A stretch of 64,000 bases of DNA, taken from NCBI GenBank assembly GCA_024234265.1, contig JACKOM010000005.1:124001-188000 (forward strand). Direction: 5' to 3'. This DNA comes from Oceanospirillaceae bacterium. GTDB lineage: Bacteria > Pseudomonadota > Gammaproteobacteria > Pseudomonadales > Oceanobacteraceae. The first letter of the stretch is position 1; each line of letters starts with the position of its first letter. Both the position numbers and the translations under genes were made by a program. Shown here piece by piece: positions 1 to 8,780 of this stretch. A model generated the notes under the pieces. The model was not told where the DNA came from, ran no database searches, and saw nothing but the letters and a program-made list of their open reading frames with translations.

Positions 1-486
1 CTGGTATTGTTTACCAGCAGACGCATGATGAATGACGTTAAAAACGGTCTTGCGCTGGAATTGGCGGAGCATGTATTGACCCAGGATGATTTATCCAAGC
101 AGGAAGTGATTCGTCGCCATAAAGAAAAAGTTGATGATAAACAGGCAAGTATTTTATTTGGCCTGGCGAGTTTTGCGGAAGGTATCGATTTACCTGGGAA
201 TTATTTGCAGCATGTGGTGATAGTGCGCCTGCCGTTTTCGGTGCCGGATGACCCGGTAGATGCAACCCTGGCGGAGTGGCTGGAGAGTAAGGGGCGCAAT
301 CCCTTTATGGAAATCTCCGTGCCCGATGCGTCGGTGCGATTAATTCAGGCCTGTGGGCGTTTAATTCGCACGGAGACGGACAGGGGCAAAATTACCATTC
401 TGGATAAACGGATTGTCAGTAAACGTTACGGGCAGTTATTGCTCGATGCTTTACCGCCGTTTAAACGTGAAATAAAAACCCGCTGA
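1..486 (+). CDS. dinG: ATP-dependent DNA helicase DinG, C-terminal part (5' end outside window)
   Basis: The frame is open from base 1, so only the last 161 residues are seen. They match the C-terminal helicase domain of DinG, a 5'-to-3' superfamily 2 helicase of the XPD type that unwinds R-loops and D-loops in DNA repair. Visible motifs are the FTSRRMM strand, GLASFAEGIDLPG (motif V region) and QACGRLIRTETDRG (motif VI with the arginine fingers), followed by the family's usual LPPFKRE ending. The iron-sulfur cysteines would lie upstream of the window. The stop codon lies in the loop of a strong terminator hairpin. Confidence 0.93.
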   Translation: MVLFTSRRMMNDVKNGLALELAEHVLTQDDLSKQEVIRRHKEKVDDKQASILFGLASFAEGIDLPGNYLQHVVIVRLPFSVPDDPVDATLAEWLESKGRNPFMEISVPDASVRLIQACGRLIRTETDRGKITILDKRIVSKRYGQLLLDALPPFKREIKTR

Positions 487-504
487 GCGGGTTTTTATTT
501 TTTT
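474..504. terminator. Bidirectional intrinsic terminator between dinG and folX
   Basis: A 10-bp perfect stem (474-483 with 487-496, arms AAAAACCCGC and GCGGGTTTTT) has the dinG stop codon TGA as its loop. A T-run follows on the plus strand. On the minus strand the same hairpin ends in a T-run just past the folX stop, so it can stop transcription from both converging genes. Confidence 0.9.
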
Positions 505-859
505 AGCGGCTTTCTTCCAGCATCAGGGAAACTGAATCGGCAAAGCGCAGGGCATGGGGCTTATCAATTTCAACGCTGCCATATTTTATGCGCGGGTTTT
601 TCATCACCAGTGCCAATACTTCACCTGTCATGCGCTCCAGCAGGGCAAAACGATTGCCCTCAACCAGCGCGATAATTTCTTTGCTGATGGTGCGGTAGTT
701 GACGGCATTGTCGATCTGATTGCTTTCCACTGCATTGTCGGCCGGATAACGTAAAACAACATTAATAATGACGTCTTGTTTGTTCTGAATTTCGTCGTCT
801 TTAATGCCGATATAAGTGCGCAGACGCAGATTCTTGATGCGTATTGTGGCGAGTTCCAT
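503..859 (-). CDS. folX: Dihydroneopterin triphosphate 2'-epimerase FolX
   Basis: This 118-residue protein belongs to the FolB/FolX tunnelling-fold family. The start (TIRIKNLRLRTYIGIK) and the stretch NYRTISKEI fit FolX better than FolB. FolX epimerises dihydroneopterin triphosphate to dihydromonapterin triphosphate, feeding tetrahydromonapterin synthesis in gammaproteobacteria. The conserved Glu of LLERMTGEVL and the Lys of VEIDKPHALRFADS are present. The gene lies one base after folE on the same strand, so the two are almost certainly cotranscribed and consecutive in the pathway. Confusion with FolB is the main uncertainty. Confidence 0.88.
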   Translation of the reverse strand: MELATIRIKNLRLRTYIGIKDDEIQNKQDVIINVVLRYPADNAVESNQIDNAVNYRTISKEIIALVEGNRFALLERMTGEVLALVMKNPRIKYGSVEIDKPHALRFADSVSLMLEESR

Positions 860-860
860 G

Positions 861-1406
861 TTAAGCCTTATTAATTAACTGTAAAAATTCACTGCGTGAA
901 GCCTGATTCTCGCGCATGGCGCCGAGCATCACAGAGGTTGTCATGGTTGAATTTTGTTTTTCCACGCCGCGCATCATCATGCACATGTGTTTGGCTTCAA
1001 TCACAACTCCAACACCTTTTGCGCCAGTAATGGCAAGGATGGCGTCGGCAATTTGTTTGGTTAAATTTTCCTGGATTTGCAGGCGGCGAGCATACATATC
1101 AGTGATGCGGGCCAGTTTTGACAGGCCGATGACTTTGCCATCGGGTAGGTATGCAATGTGGCACTTGCCAATAAAAGGCAGTAAGTGATGCTCGCATAAA
1201 CTGTAGAGTTCGATGTCGCGCACAATCACCATTTCATCGTTGTCGGAGGTGAAAATGGCGTTATTGACTACCTCGTCGAGGGTTTTGTTATAACCACTGG
1301 TCAGGTAGGCCATGGCTTTTGCAGCCCGTGCTGGCGTGTCACGTAAACCTTCGCGGTTTGGGTCTTCACCTGTGGCGCGGATAATCTCAAGATATTGTTG
1401 CTGCAT
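861..1406 (-). CDS. folE: GTP cyclohydrolase I
   Basis: This 181-residue protein of the FolE type I family converts GTP to 7,8-dihydroneopterin triphosphate, the first step of folate and monapterin synthesis. The zinc-site motif CEHHLLPF and the later Cys in HMCMMMRGVEKQNS are both present, as is the conserved GLSKLARI segment. Length is typical for short proteobacterial FolE proteins. It is the first gene of a folE-folX pair. The only room for its promoter is the roughly 125-bp gap it shares with the start of selO on the other strand. Confidence 0.95.
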   Translation of the reverse strand: MQQQYLEIIRATGEDPNREGLRDTPARAAKAMAYLTSGYNKTLDEVVNNAIFTSDNDEMVIVRDIELYSLCEHHLLPFIGKCHIAYLPDGKVIGLSKLARITDMYARRLQIQENLTKQIADAILAITGAKGVGVVIEAKHMCMMMRGVEKQNSTMTTSVMLGAMRENQASRSEFLQLINKA

Positions 1407-1532
1407 TGTGTTTGTTCTCTGATTTTTGCCTGATACGCTGGTCTGGCGTAGCTGGATTTCCCCACAAACTGCCGGTGTTTGTCCGCTGCTTTAACGCGTA
1501 TTCTTACACGCAATAATTGCAGGGGGCCAGTT

Positions 1533-2974
1533 GTGTTGTCAGCAGGGCAGTTTAATTACAGTTTTCAATCCCTTGGGGAAGCCTTTTTCGCCCGCATAAC
1601 GCCGAAGCCGTTAAGTGCCGGGCGTGTATTGCATTGCATATCAACCAGGGATTATTGGATGAAATGCAGTTGCCAGCGGATTTTGCCGCGCAATTACCCG
1701 GTTTAATGAATCTGAATGAAGTCCCCGATTGGGTGCAGCCAATTGCCATGGTGTACTCCGGTCATCAGTTTGGTGCTTACAATCCGCGTTTGGGGGATGG
1801 TCGGGGCCTATTGCTGGCGCAGTGGGCGGCCAATGGCGCTGAATGGGATTTGCATCTCAAGGGTGCAGGCATGACGCCTTTTTCACGCATGGGTGATGGC
1901 AGGGCGGTGTTGCGTTCAAGCATTCGTGAATATCTTGCGGGAGAGGCTCTGCATCATTTGGGTATCCCGACTACCCGCGCCCTGGCGGTGGCCCTGTGCC
2001 CTGATCGAATTTACCGCGAACAGGTAGAACCCGGTGCCACCTTGCTGCGGGTTACCCCGTGCCACATTCGCTTTGGTCATTTTGAATATTTTGCTTACAC
2101 GGGGCAGCGTGCTGAGTTGGTCGCATTGCTTGACTATGTGATGCAGCGTTATTGGCCTGAATTAGCCCCTAATGAGAAGGATTTATGGTTTGCCGATGTG
2201 GTGCGGCGCAATGCGCGCCTGGTGGCAAAGTGGCAAGCCAGTGGTTTTGCCCATGGGGTGCTGAATACCGACAATATGAGCATCATTGGGGAAACCTTTG
2301 ACTTTGGCCCCTATGCATTTATTAACGAATACGACCCTGATTTTATCTGTAACCACAGCGATGATGCCGGGCGTTATCGCTTTGGCCGTCAGCCCGATAT
2401 CGTCTACTGGAATCTGATGTGCCTGGCCCAGGCGGTTTCATCTTTGATTGATGTTGAATCCCTGCGGGCATCCCTTGCTTTGTTCGGGGATGTTTTCTGG
2501 CGTGAGTACAATAACCTGATGGCGCAGCGCCTTGGTTTTACTGTTGCGAATGAAAAGGTTGTTGCTGTCACGCAGCGCTACCTGCAATTGCTGGCAGAGC
2601 AAAAAACCGATTACCATTTGGCGTTTTCCCGTCTCATAAATGCATTATCGGGTGATGCCGGTGCATGGTTTGCCCTGTTTTGTGATGCCAGTGGGGCGCA
2701 AGCATGGTTTGCCGATTACACGGCATTGTTAGCTGAATCTGGTGTGGAATTATCCGCAGCCGACCGTAATATCAGGGGCTGCGCTCCGGCTTTCGTGTTG
2801 CGAAATTATATTGTGCAAAATGTAATTGCCGCCTGCGAGGCAGGTGATGATGCTCTGCTGCACAGGGTGTTTGATTGTTTGCGTAATCCCTTTGCAGATG
2901 AAGCGCAATTCGATGGTCTGGCGGGTGAAGTGCCGGAGTGGGGCAGGCATATCTGCATCAGTTGTTCATCCTGA
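1533..2974 (+). pseudogene. selO: Protein adenylyltransferase SelO (YdiU), frameshifted by a 5-bp duplication
   Basis: SelO is a pseudokinase-fold enzyme that AMPylates proteins. The N-terminal part (FNYSFQSLGEAFFARITPKPLSAGRVLH) is in one frame from a GTG at 1533 with an upstream AGGGGG. The rest is in another frame from 1634 on. The switch falls at the tandem copy TTGCATTGCA (1629-1638). Dropping one TTGCA gives VLHINQ and one 478-codon frame, the usual SelO length. Downstream, the active-site regions KGAGMTPFSRMGDGRAV, HGVLNTDN and DFGPYAF and the conserved ISCSS terminus are intact. A shortened product from the TTG at 1634 would lack the N-terminus. A sequencing error cannot be excluded. 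Confidence 0.85.
1629..1638 (+). repeat. 5-bp tandem duplication (TTGCA x2) breaking selO
   Basis: Two adjacent TTGCA units lie exactly where the SelO reading frame changes. Removing either one restores a continuous family-like protein. Confidence 0.85.
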
Positions 2975-2984
2975 TGCAGATGGA

Positions 2985-3638
2985 TCAATTTTGCTGTGGG
3001 TAGTTAAACTGCCAGATGATTTTGTCGTTGGTGACTTGCAGTGAAACACTGTCATTACTGCTGCCGTGCTGACCGGGTGTATAACCTGGGTTTGGCATAA
3101 TGAACTGGAAGCTTTGCCCGGTATTGCCCTGTTGCAGGCCGGCAGGGTTGCCATTGATGCCCAGCAAGTCGGACTGATTCAGATATTGCTGCAGGTGTTT
3201 CTGGGTAACCTGGGTGTCACTGCTCAGGTTCAGCTGGCTGCGGATAATATTATCTACGTACTCCTGGCGCTCTAGCTGCGCGGCGCTGGCGTAACCCTCA
3301 ATATCGCTGCCCTGGCTGATGCTGTCGCGGCGCTGGGATTCCAGCTGCTGAAAGGCAATTTCCCGGCCCAGTTCATATTCAATGCTGTTGGCAGTGGTCT
3401 GGTCTGAGCGCAGCTGTGATTCCTCAAGGGTTTTGCCGCTAACCAGTGGTTGCCCTGGCGAAACCTTCATATTTTTATTGCTTGTTTGCTGCGGATTGCG
3501 TTGTGCAGGGCGCTGCTTAATGACAATGGCGCCATCCTGGATGTAGGCCTCCGTCATTTCGGTACTGGTCATTTCTTCAGCGGCCATGCACAGGGGGGCT
3601 GCTAAACAGGTGGTAATGATCAAAGGTAGTGTTTTCAT
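2985..3638 (-). CDS. Secreted protein of unknown function
   Basis: This is a predicted 217-residue exported protein. The ATG at 3638 is preferred over an upstream TTG because it directly begins a signal peptide (MKTLPLIITTCLAAPLCMA, likely cleaved after CMA). The mature part is hydrophilic, rich in Gln, Ser and Asn, with a possible helical centre (residues about 75-130) and no domain I recognise. It has no cysteine in the mature region and no lipobox. It ends 10 bases from the selO stop on the other strand and lies 63 bases downstream of another small secreted protein on its own strand, so the two may share a transcript. Confidence 0.65.
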   Translation of the reverse strand: MKTLPLIITTCLAAPLCMAAEEMTSTEMTEAYIQDGAIVIKQRPAQRNPQQTSNKNMKVSPGQPLVSGKTLEESQLRSDQTTANSIEYELGREIAFQQLESQRRDSISQGSDIEGYASAAQLERQEYVDNIIRSQLNLSSDTQVTQKHLQQYLNQSDLLGINGNPAGLQQGNTGQSFQFIMPNPGYTPGQHGSSNDSVSLQVTNDKIIWQFNYPQQN

Positions 3639-3701
3639 TTGGCGCAATCCGTCGATTTTCCTGTTTACAGTAGATCAGGTTGTTGGTTTTTCAACCTGCG
3701 C

Positions 3702-3995
3702 TCATGGCTCAGGGCGGTGTTTCACGCTGTGAATAACCCACTGGCGTTCGAATATGACGGAAAAATCCGCGTATATCCATTTTTCTATGGGTGGATTGCC
3801 CGTGGCGGGCATTTTTTTCTGTGGTTCGCCGTATTTTTGCAGGGTTTGTGACTGGCTCATCCCCCGTTGCGGAAGGTCGTCATGTTGAGCGTTTTTGCCG
3901 ATGGGTACGCTGATGTAGCTGTCTTCACTGGCCTGCACGGATGTGCATAAAAACAAACTGAACAGCATGCAACTGAGTTGAAATGAACGTGTCAT
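3702..3995 (-). CDS. Small secreted protein, conserved hypothetical
   Basis: This 97-residue protein has an N-terminal signal peptide (MTRSFQLSCMLFSLFLCTSVQA) and a good ribosome site (AGGAGAG) before its ATG. The mature part contains SQTLQKYGEPQKK and PPIEKWIYADFSVIFE. This pattern resembles small periplasmic proteins found in Pseudomonas relatives near lolC, which are sometimes loosely annotated as phosphodiesterases. The GEP...PI.KW...FSV.FE layout recalls a single BamE/SmpA-like fold. That comparison is from memory and the function is unknown. Confidence 0.7.
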   Translation of the reverse strand: MTRSFQLSCMLFSLFLCTSVQASEDSYISVPIGKNAQHDDLPQRGMSQSQTLQKYGEPQKKMPATGNPPIEKWIYADFSVIFERQWVIHSVKHRPEP

Positions 3996-4072
3996 AGGCT
4001 CTCCTTTTTTTTGATTGTAACGTCAGAGCCGGGAGGGCTCCACCCTATGCGCTGTCAGGCTTATATGGTTAA

Positions 4073-5326
4073 ATGCGCGCCATGCTGAAAATACTCCCTT
4101 TTTTAATCGGTCTCCGGTACACAGGCGCTAAGCGCCGTAATCATTTCATTTCATTTATTTCTGCAACCTCCATGGCGGGACTCACTCTCGGAGTGGCTGT
4201 GCTGATTCTGGTGTTGTCGGTTATGAATGGTTTTGACCGTGAATTACGCCAGCGGATTTTAGGTATGGTGCCCCATGCTGCAATTTACGGTGCTGATGCA
4301 TTGGATGATTGGCATCAGGTGGCGGACCAGGTTTTGCAATATCCTGGCATTAAAGGCGTCGCGCCCTTTGTTAATGTGCAGGGTATGTTATCCCACAAAG
4401 GTTTAGTGCAAGGCGCCATGGTGAATGGCATTGATCCTGAGTGGGAAAATAAAGTCTCCATTGTCGGCCAATTTATGAAGGCAGGGCAGCTAAGTGATTT
4501 ACGCAGTGGCGAATTTAATATTGTGCTGGGTGATTTGCTGGCCAGACAGCTGCGTGTCGAGCTGGGCGACAAAGTAACTCTGATTATGCCGGAGGCCAGT
4601 TTGACTCCAGCAGGTGTAATGCCGCGCCTCAAACGTTTTACGGTAACCGGTATTTTCTCGGTGGGCGCTGAACTGGATGCTTCATTTGCGTATGTGAATA
4701 TTGAAGATGCCGCGCGATTGGCGCGCATTCCTGGCAAGGTGCAGGGTCTTCGTCTGGAAATGAATGATTTATTTGCAGCCCCCAAAATTGCCTGGGATTT
4801 ATTATTTAAATTGGAAGGTAATTATCGCGCCAGTGACTGGACACGCACCCATGGCAATTTATTCCAAGCCATTAAAATGGAAAAAACCATGATTGGTTTG
4901 CTGTTAATGGTGATAGTGGCGGTTGCGGCATTCAATATCGTATCCACGTTGGTGATGGTGGTGACGGATAAACAAAGTGATATCGCCATACTGCGCACAC
5001 TGGGTTTTACCCCGCGCGGAATTATGGGGATATTTGTTGTGCAGGGCAGTATTGTAGGTTTGGTGGGGGTTGTCCTGGGTACTTTGCTGGGAATTGTATT
5101 CGCCCTGAGTGTGACGAGTTTTGTGGCTTTTATTGAGCATTTGCTGGGTATTCAATTTTTAAATGCCAATGTGTATTTCATCAGTTATTTACCTTCGGAA
5201 TTACAGTGGCAGGATGTTGCCATAGTCAGTGGTGCTGGATTGCTGATGAGCTTCGTGGCGACCTTATATCCGGCGTGGCGTGCTGCGCGCATTAAACCTG
5301 CCGAGGCTTTACGTTATGAACTCTGA
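4073..5326 (+). CDS. lolC: Lipoprotein-releasing ABC transporter permease LolC/LolE family
   Basis: This 417-residue inner-membrane permease extracts outer-membrane lipoproteins from the inner membrane and hands them to LolA. It has one N-terminal transmembrane segment (about residues 25-50, after LRYTGAKRRNHFISFIS), a large periplasmic MacB-like domain (about 55-260) and three C-terminal FtsX segments (about 270-405). It overlaps lolD by 11 bases. Only one permease is encoded here. Either a lolE lies elsewhere or this is a LolF-type permease acting as a homodimer; sequence reading alone cannot decide. Confidence 0.9.
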   Translation: MRAMLKILPFLIGLRYTGAKRRNHFISFISATSMAGLTLGVAVLILVLSVMNGFDRELRQRILGMVPHAAIYGADALDDWHQVADQVLQYPGIKGVAPFVNVQGMLSHKGLVQGAMVNGIDPEWENKVSIVGQFMKAGQLSDLRSGEFNIVLGDLLARQLRVELGDKVTLIMPEASLTPAGVMPRLKRFTVTGIFSVGAELDASFAYVNIEDAARLARIPGKVQGLRLEMNDLFAAPKIAWDLLFKLEGNYRASDWTRTHGNLFQAIKMEKTMIGLLLMVIVAVAAFNIVSTLVMVVTDKQSDIAILRTLGFTPRGIMGIFVVQGSIVGLVGVVLGTLLGIVFALSVTSFVAFIEHLLGIQFLNANVYFISYLPSELQWQDVAIVSGAGLLMSFVATLYPAWRAARIKPAEALRYEL

Positions 5327-6002
5327 TTTAGTGCTCGAATGTGTTGATCTGCAGAAAAAATATCAGATTGGTCATTCGGAGTTATGTGTATTCCAGGATT
5401 TACAATTTGCCCTGCGCGCAGGTGAATGGATTTCCATTGTCGGGGCGTCGGGTTCAGGTAAAACCACATTGCTGAATTTGCTGGGTGGGCTTGATAACCC
5501 AAGTTCTGGCGCCGTGCGCTGGGAAGGTAAGTCCCTGAACGGTGTTGTGGAAGCTGCTCTTGGGCAATGGCGCAATCGTTACCTTGGGGTGGTGTATCAG
5601 TTTCACCATCTGTTGCCTGAGTTTACTGCGCTAGAAAATGTGGCGATGCCGCTGTGGATTCGTGGCATTAAAAAAGCAGAAGCCTTGCAGCAGGCAGCTG
5701 CAATTCTGGAAGTTGTAGGACTTGCTGCACGGGGTGATCATAAGCCTGCAGAATTATCCGGTGGTGAGCGTCAACGTGTGGCGATTGCCCGTGCACTTGT
5801 GGGTAAACCACAGGTTGTACTGCTGGATGAGCCTACCGGAAATTTGGACTACCACACGGCGATGGCTATTCAGGCATTGATTGCAGATTTGAATGCGCGC
5901 CTGGGAATTGCTTTTGTAGTTGTAACCCATGACCTGTCGTTTGCGGCAAAAGCGCAAACGCAATATCGGCTGCACCAGGGGCAATTATCCCTGGCGCAAT
6001 AA
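5316..6002 (+). CDS. lolD: Lipoprotein-releasing system ATP-binding protein LolD
   Basis: This 228-residue ABC ATPase powers the Lol permease. It has Walker A GASGSGKT (about residues 43-50), signature LSGGERQR (about 147-154) and Walker B VVLLDEPTGNLD. An upstream in-frame start at 5280 exists, but the ATG at 5316 (MNSDLVLEC) gives the normal family N-terminus and the expected translational coupling with lolC. It is the last gene of the pair; the next gene is on the other strand. Confidence 0.95.
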   Translation: MNSDLVLECVDLQKKYQIGHSELCVFQDLQFALRAGEWISIVGASGSGKTTLLNLLGGLDNPSSGAVRWEGKSLNGVVEAALGQWRNRYLGVVYQFHHLLPEFTALENVAMPLWIRGIKKAEALQQAAAILEVVGLAARGDHKPAELSGGERQRVAIARALVGKPQVVLLDEPTGNLDYHTAMAIQALIADLNARLGIAFVVVTHDLSFAAKAQTQYRLHQGQLSLAQ

Positions 6003-6011
6003 AAATCTGAA

Positions 6012-6542
6012 TTATTGGTTTTGCTTCGTCTGACGTGCAGTCTGACGTTTACGCCAGGCGCGCACTACATGAATTCGCCATGCGAGGCGAATACCCGCAT
6101 ATCCCAGTACTGCAAAGATCACCGCGCACAGCATTGAGCCCAATAACAGGGGTTGCCAGATATTGGCGAGCTCAGCGGTAAACCATTCGACTGATAATTC
6201 AATGTGAATCGGATGTTCAGGTGCGCCTAAAATCCAGGTGCCGATAAGATAAGTAAAATAAAAGATGGGTGGCATTGTGATGGGGTTGGTCAGCCAGACC
6301 AGGCCAATGGAGATGGGCAGGTTGGATCTGGCCCATATACCAATCACGGCAGCAACTACCATTTGAAATGGCATGGGCAGGAAGGCACAGAATAAGCCCA
6401 CCATAAAGGCACGGGAAACCGAGCGTCGGTTCATGTGCCAGAGGTTTGGTTCGTGTAATAGCTTCCCAAGAAATTGCAGCGAAGGGTGATCTTTCACAGC
6501 CTGCGGGGAAGGGAAAAACTTCTTTAATGCGTTTTTAGGCAT
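6012..6542 (-). CDS. DUF2062 membrane protein
   Basis: This 176-residue inner-membrane protein is of the DUF2062 family. The N-terminus is basic, followed by RRSVSRAFMVGLFCAFLPMPFQM, the loop GLVWLTNPITMPPIFY and a second membrane segment near residue 135-155. A basic tail ends it. The family has no firm function, though members often sit near lol and comEC genes as here. It converges on lolD with 9 bases between stops and diverges from comEC. Confidence 0.85.
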   Translation of the reverse strand: MPKNALKKFFPSPQAVKDHPSLQFLGKLLHEPNLWHMNRRSVSRAFMVGLFCAFLPMPFQMVVAAVIGIWARSNLPISIGLVWLTNPITMPPIFYFTYLIGTWILGAPEHPIHIELSVEWFTAELANIWQPLLLGSMLCAVIFAVLGYAGIRLAWRIHVVRAWRKRQTARQTKQNQ

Positions 6543-6605
6543 ATTCTTCAGCTCAGCAGACTCTGCGGCTATCCAAGGCCGCGGGCATTATGCACGGATT
6601 GCAAC

Positions 6606-8777
6606 ATGTTGACTAGCATGGAAAAACAGCTGGCTGCGTTAGTAGGTGGTGCATTTGCCTGCTCACTTTTTGGCTGGATTGGGCTGCTGTGTTTGCTGCC
6701 ATGGATTCTCCTGCTCCGCAGGTTATACCTGCTTATTTTATTCGCCCTGGGTTTTGCCTGGGTGATGGTCTTTCTGTTATTGGCGCAAGCCAAACAACCG
6801 CTTCCTGATGCATCTGTGGTGGAGGGCGAATATCAGGGTGTAGTTGGCAAAACTGTACAACATGGCGATGTGCTCAAGTTTGATTTCATCCCTGATGGGG
6901 GTGATTTTCGTGGCATGACCTTGTCTGCATCCTGTTACCGGTGCCAGTTGTCTCTCAGGGCAGGGCAAGTTTGGCAATTCAAGATGCGGGTTTCGCCGCT
7001 GCGTAATTTTCACAATCCGGGCGGTGCCGATTACCGGTTAAATCGTTTAGTGCAGGGTGTGGTGGCCAGTGCGTATGTCATGGAGCCTGGCGCAGCGCAG
7101 CTGGTATCGGATGAATATAGTTTTGTAGGTGATGTACGAAATTCAATTTATACCGTTATCAATAAAAGTGATTTAAATTCTTCAGCTATTCAGATGACTG
7201 CGGCGTTGGCGATGGGGGATAAACAAAGTCTGTCGCGGGGTTTGCATGATCAGCTTATCAATGCGGGCCTGATTCATCTGTTTGTTGTTTCAGGTCTGCA
7301 TGTTTCCATGGTGTTTGCATTTACTTTTTTACTTTTTAACTGGTTGCTACGTATTTGCTGGGTATGGCGCTTTCCCCCAACAGGCGTTGCGATGTTGCTG
7401 GCTGCCACTATGGCTTTATTTTATGGCGCACTAACAGGCTTTGCGGTACCTGCACTGCGGGCTGTTTTTTCCGTTTGCATGGTTGTGGTGCTGAGCTGGC
7501 GCATGGGCAGTGTTTCTCTGTTACGTCTCTGGCTATTGAGTGCGCTGTTTGTGGTGTTGATAGAACCTCTTTCGATGCTGGCTCTCGGTGCTCAGTTGAG
7601 CTTTCTGGTGGTGCTGGCGTTTGTTTTTGTCCTTAGCGGGCGCCATTTGAGCGGTGTGCGCAGTTTTTGGTTAATGCAATTGGCTGCATTTGCGGCCGGT
7701 GCTTTTTTGTTGTTGCAATACAATTTGCCTGTCCCTCTGGCGGGTTTGTTGTTGAATGCTGTGTTTATTCCGCTTGTATCTCTGTTGCTGCTGCCGCTGA
7801 CGTTTATGGTGTTTACTTTGGGGTTGCTGCAGATTCAGGTGTGGCCTTTGATCTGGCTGATAAATCATCTGTGTGATTGGGTGGTCAACTTTCTTGATTG
7901 GGCGCCAGTATATGCACTGAATCTGGAGGCTGCGCGAGCATGGCCATTTTTGATGGCTTTGCTGTTAATGATGTTGCCGGCTTTTTTGCGCTTAAGATTC
8001 TTAGGTGTAGCACTTTTGCTGGTGAGTGTTTTTTTACCTGTCAGGCATTTTGCAGATGGATGGCGGTTATGGGTGTTTGATGTGGGGCAGGGCAGTGCCC
8101 AACTGATACAAGTTGGCGATAAAAATATCCTGGTGGATACGGGGGATAAGTACCAGTCAGGTACGGTAGTGGCGGATTTTACCCTTGTTCCAGCCTTGCG
8201 CGCCCTTGGGGTTGAGCATCTCGATATGGTGCTGATCAGTCATCACGATTCCGACCATAGTGGCGGGCTTGCCAGCTTGCAGGCGCGGGGGCTGATACAC
8301 GGGCCGGTATTAAATGAAGATAACTGCGCTGCTGCTCTCTGGGGTATTCAGGGTGTGCAATTTAAGGTTTTGCAGGCAGCTGATATGAGAGGCAACAACC
8401 GCTCCTGTGTGCTCGCAGTGACTTCGTCGGCCGGTTCTGTTTTGTTACCGGGTGATATTGAACGCAAAGCGGAGCTTGCTATGTTAAATCAGCTTGGGCC
8501 AATGGATGTACTGATTGCTGCACACCATGGCAGTAAAACATCATCTTCGGCTGTATTTCTTGATGCACTAAAGCCCGGGGTTGCGGTCATATCGGCGGGC
8601 TTTCGCAACCGTTATGGACATCCCCATTCAGAGGTGCTGGCGCGGCTTGACGAGCGAGGTGTGCAGCGCTTCTCGACTGCCACCGACGGGGCTGTGTTGC
8701 TGCGTTTTAGTCCTAGACAAGCGGGGCCAAGTGTTTCAACATACCGCCCTGATTTTTATCCTTCATCTGAGGAATAA
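6606..8777 (+). CDS. comEC: DNA internalization competence protein ComEC/Rec2
   Basis: This 723-residue protein forms the inner-membrane channel for single-stranded DNA in natural transformation. Order of domains: N-terminal membrane segments and DUF4131 (about 1-170), the Competence membrane domain (about 190-470, with LFVVSGLHVSM), then a metallo-beta-lactamase-like domain (about 490-710) holding DVGQGSAQLI, LVDTGDK, SHHDSDHSGG and AAHHGSKTSSS. A second ATG lies at 6618 and neither start has a clear ribosome site. The product could take up DNA only with other com/pil genes not in this window. Confidence 0.93.
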   Translation: MLTSMEKQLAALVGGAFACSLFGWIGLLCLLPWILLLRRLYLLILFALGFAWVMVFLLLAQAKQPLPDASVVEGEYQGVVGKTVQHGDVLKFDFIPDGGDFRGMTLSASCYRCQLSLRAGQVWQFKMRVSPLRNFHNPGGADYRLNRLVQGVVASAYVMEPGAAQLVSDEYSFVGDVRNSIYTVINKSDLNSSAIQMTAALAMGDKQSLSRGLHDQLINAGLIHLFVVSGLHVSMVFAFTFLLFNWLLRICWVWRFPPTGVAMLLAATMALFYGALTGFAVPALRAVFSVCMVVVLSWRMGSVSLLRLWLLSALFVVLIEPLSMLALGAQLSFLVVLAFVFVLSGRHLSGVRSFWLMQLAAFAAGAFLLLQYNLPVPLAGLLLNAVFIPLVSLLLLPLTFMVFTLGLLQIQVWPLIWLINHLCDWVVNFLDWAPVYALNLEAARAWPFLMALLLMMLPAFLRLRFLGVALLLVSVFLPVRHFADGWRLWVFDVGQGSAQLIQVGDKNILVDTGDKYQSGTVVADFTLVPALRALGVEHLDMVLISHHDSDHSGGLASLQARGLIHGPVLNEDNCAAALWGIQGVQFKVLQAADMRGNNRSCVLAVTSSAGSVLLPGDIERKAELAMLNQLGPMDVLIAAHHGSKTSSSAVFLDALKPGVAVISAGFRNRYGHPHSEVLARLDERGVQRFSTATDGAVLLRFSPRQAGPSVSTYRPDFYPSSEE

Positions 8778-8780
8778 CCT

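Noticed and set aside
1629..1638. Programmed ribosomal frameshift in selO
   Set aside because: There is no slippery heptamer or following structure, and SelO is not known to use frameshifting. A 5-bp duplication explains the switch fully.
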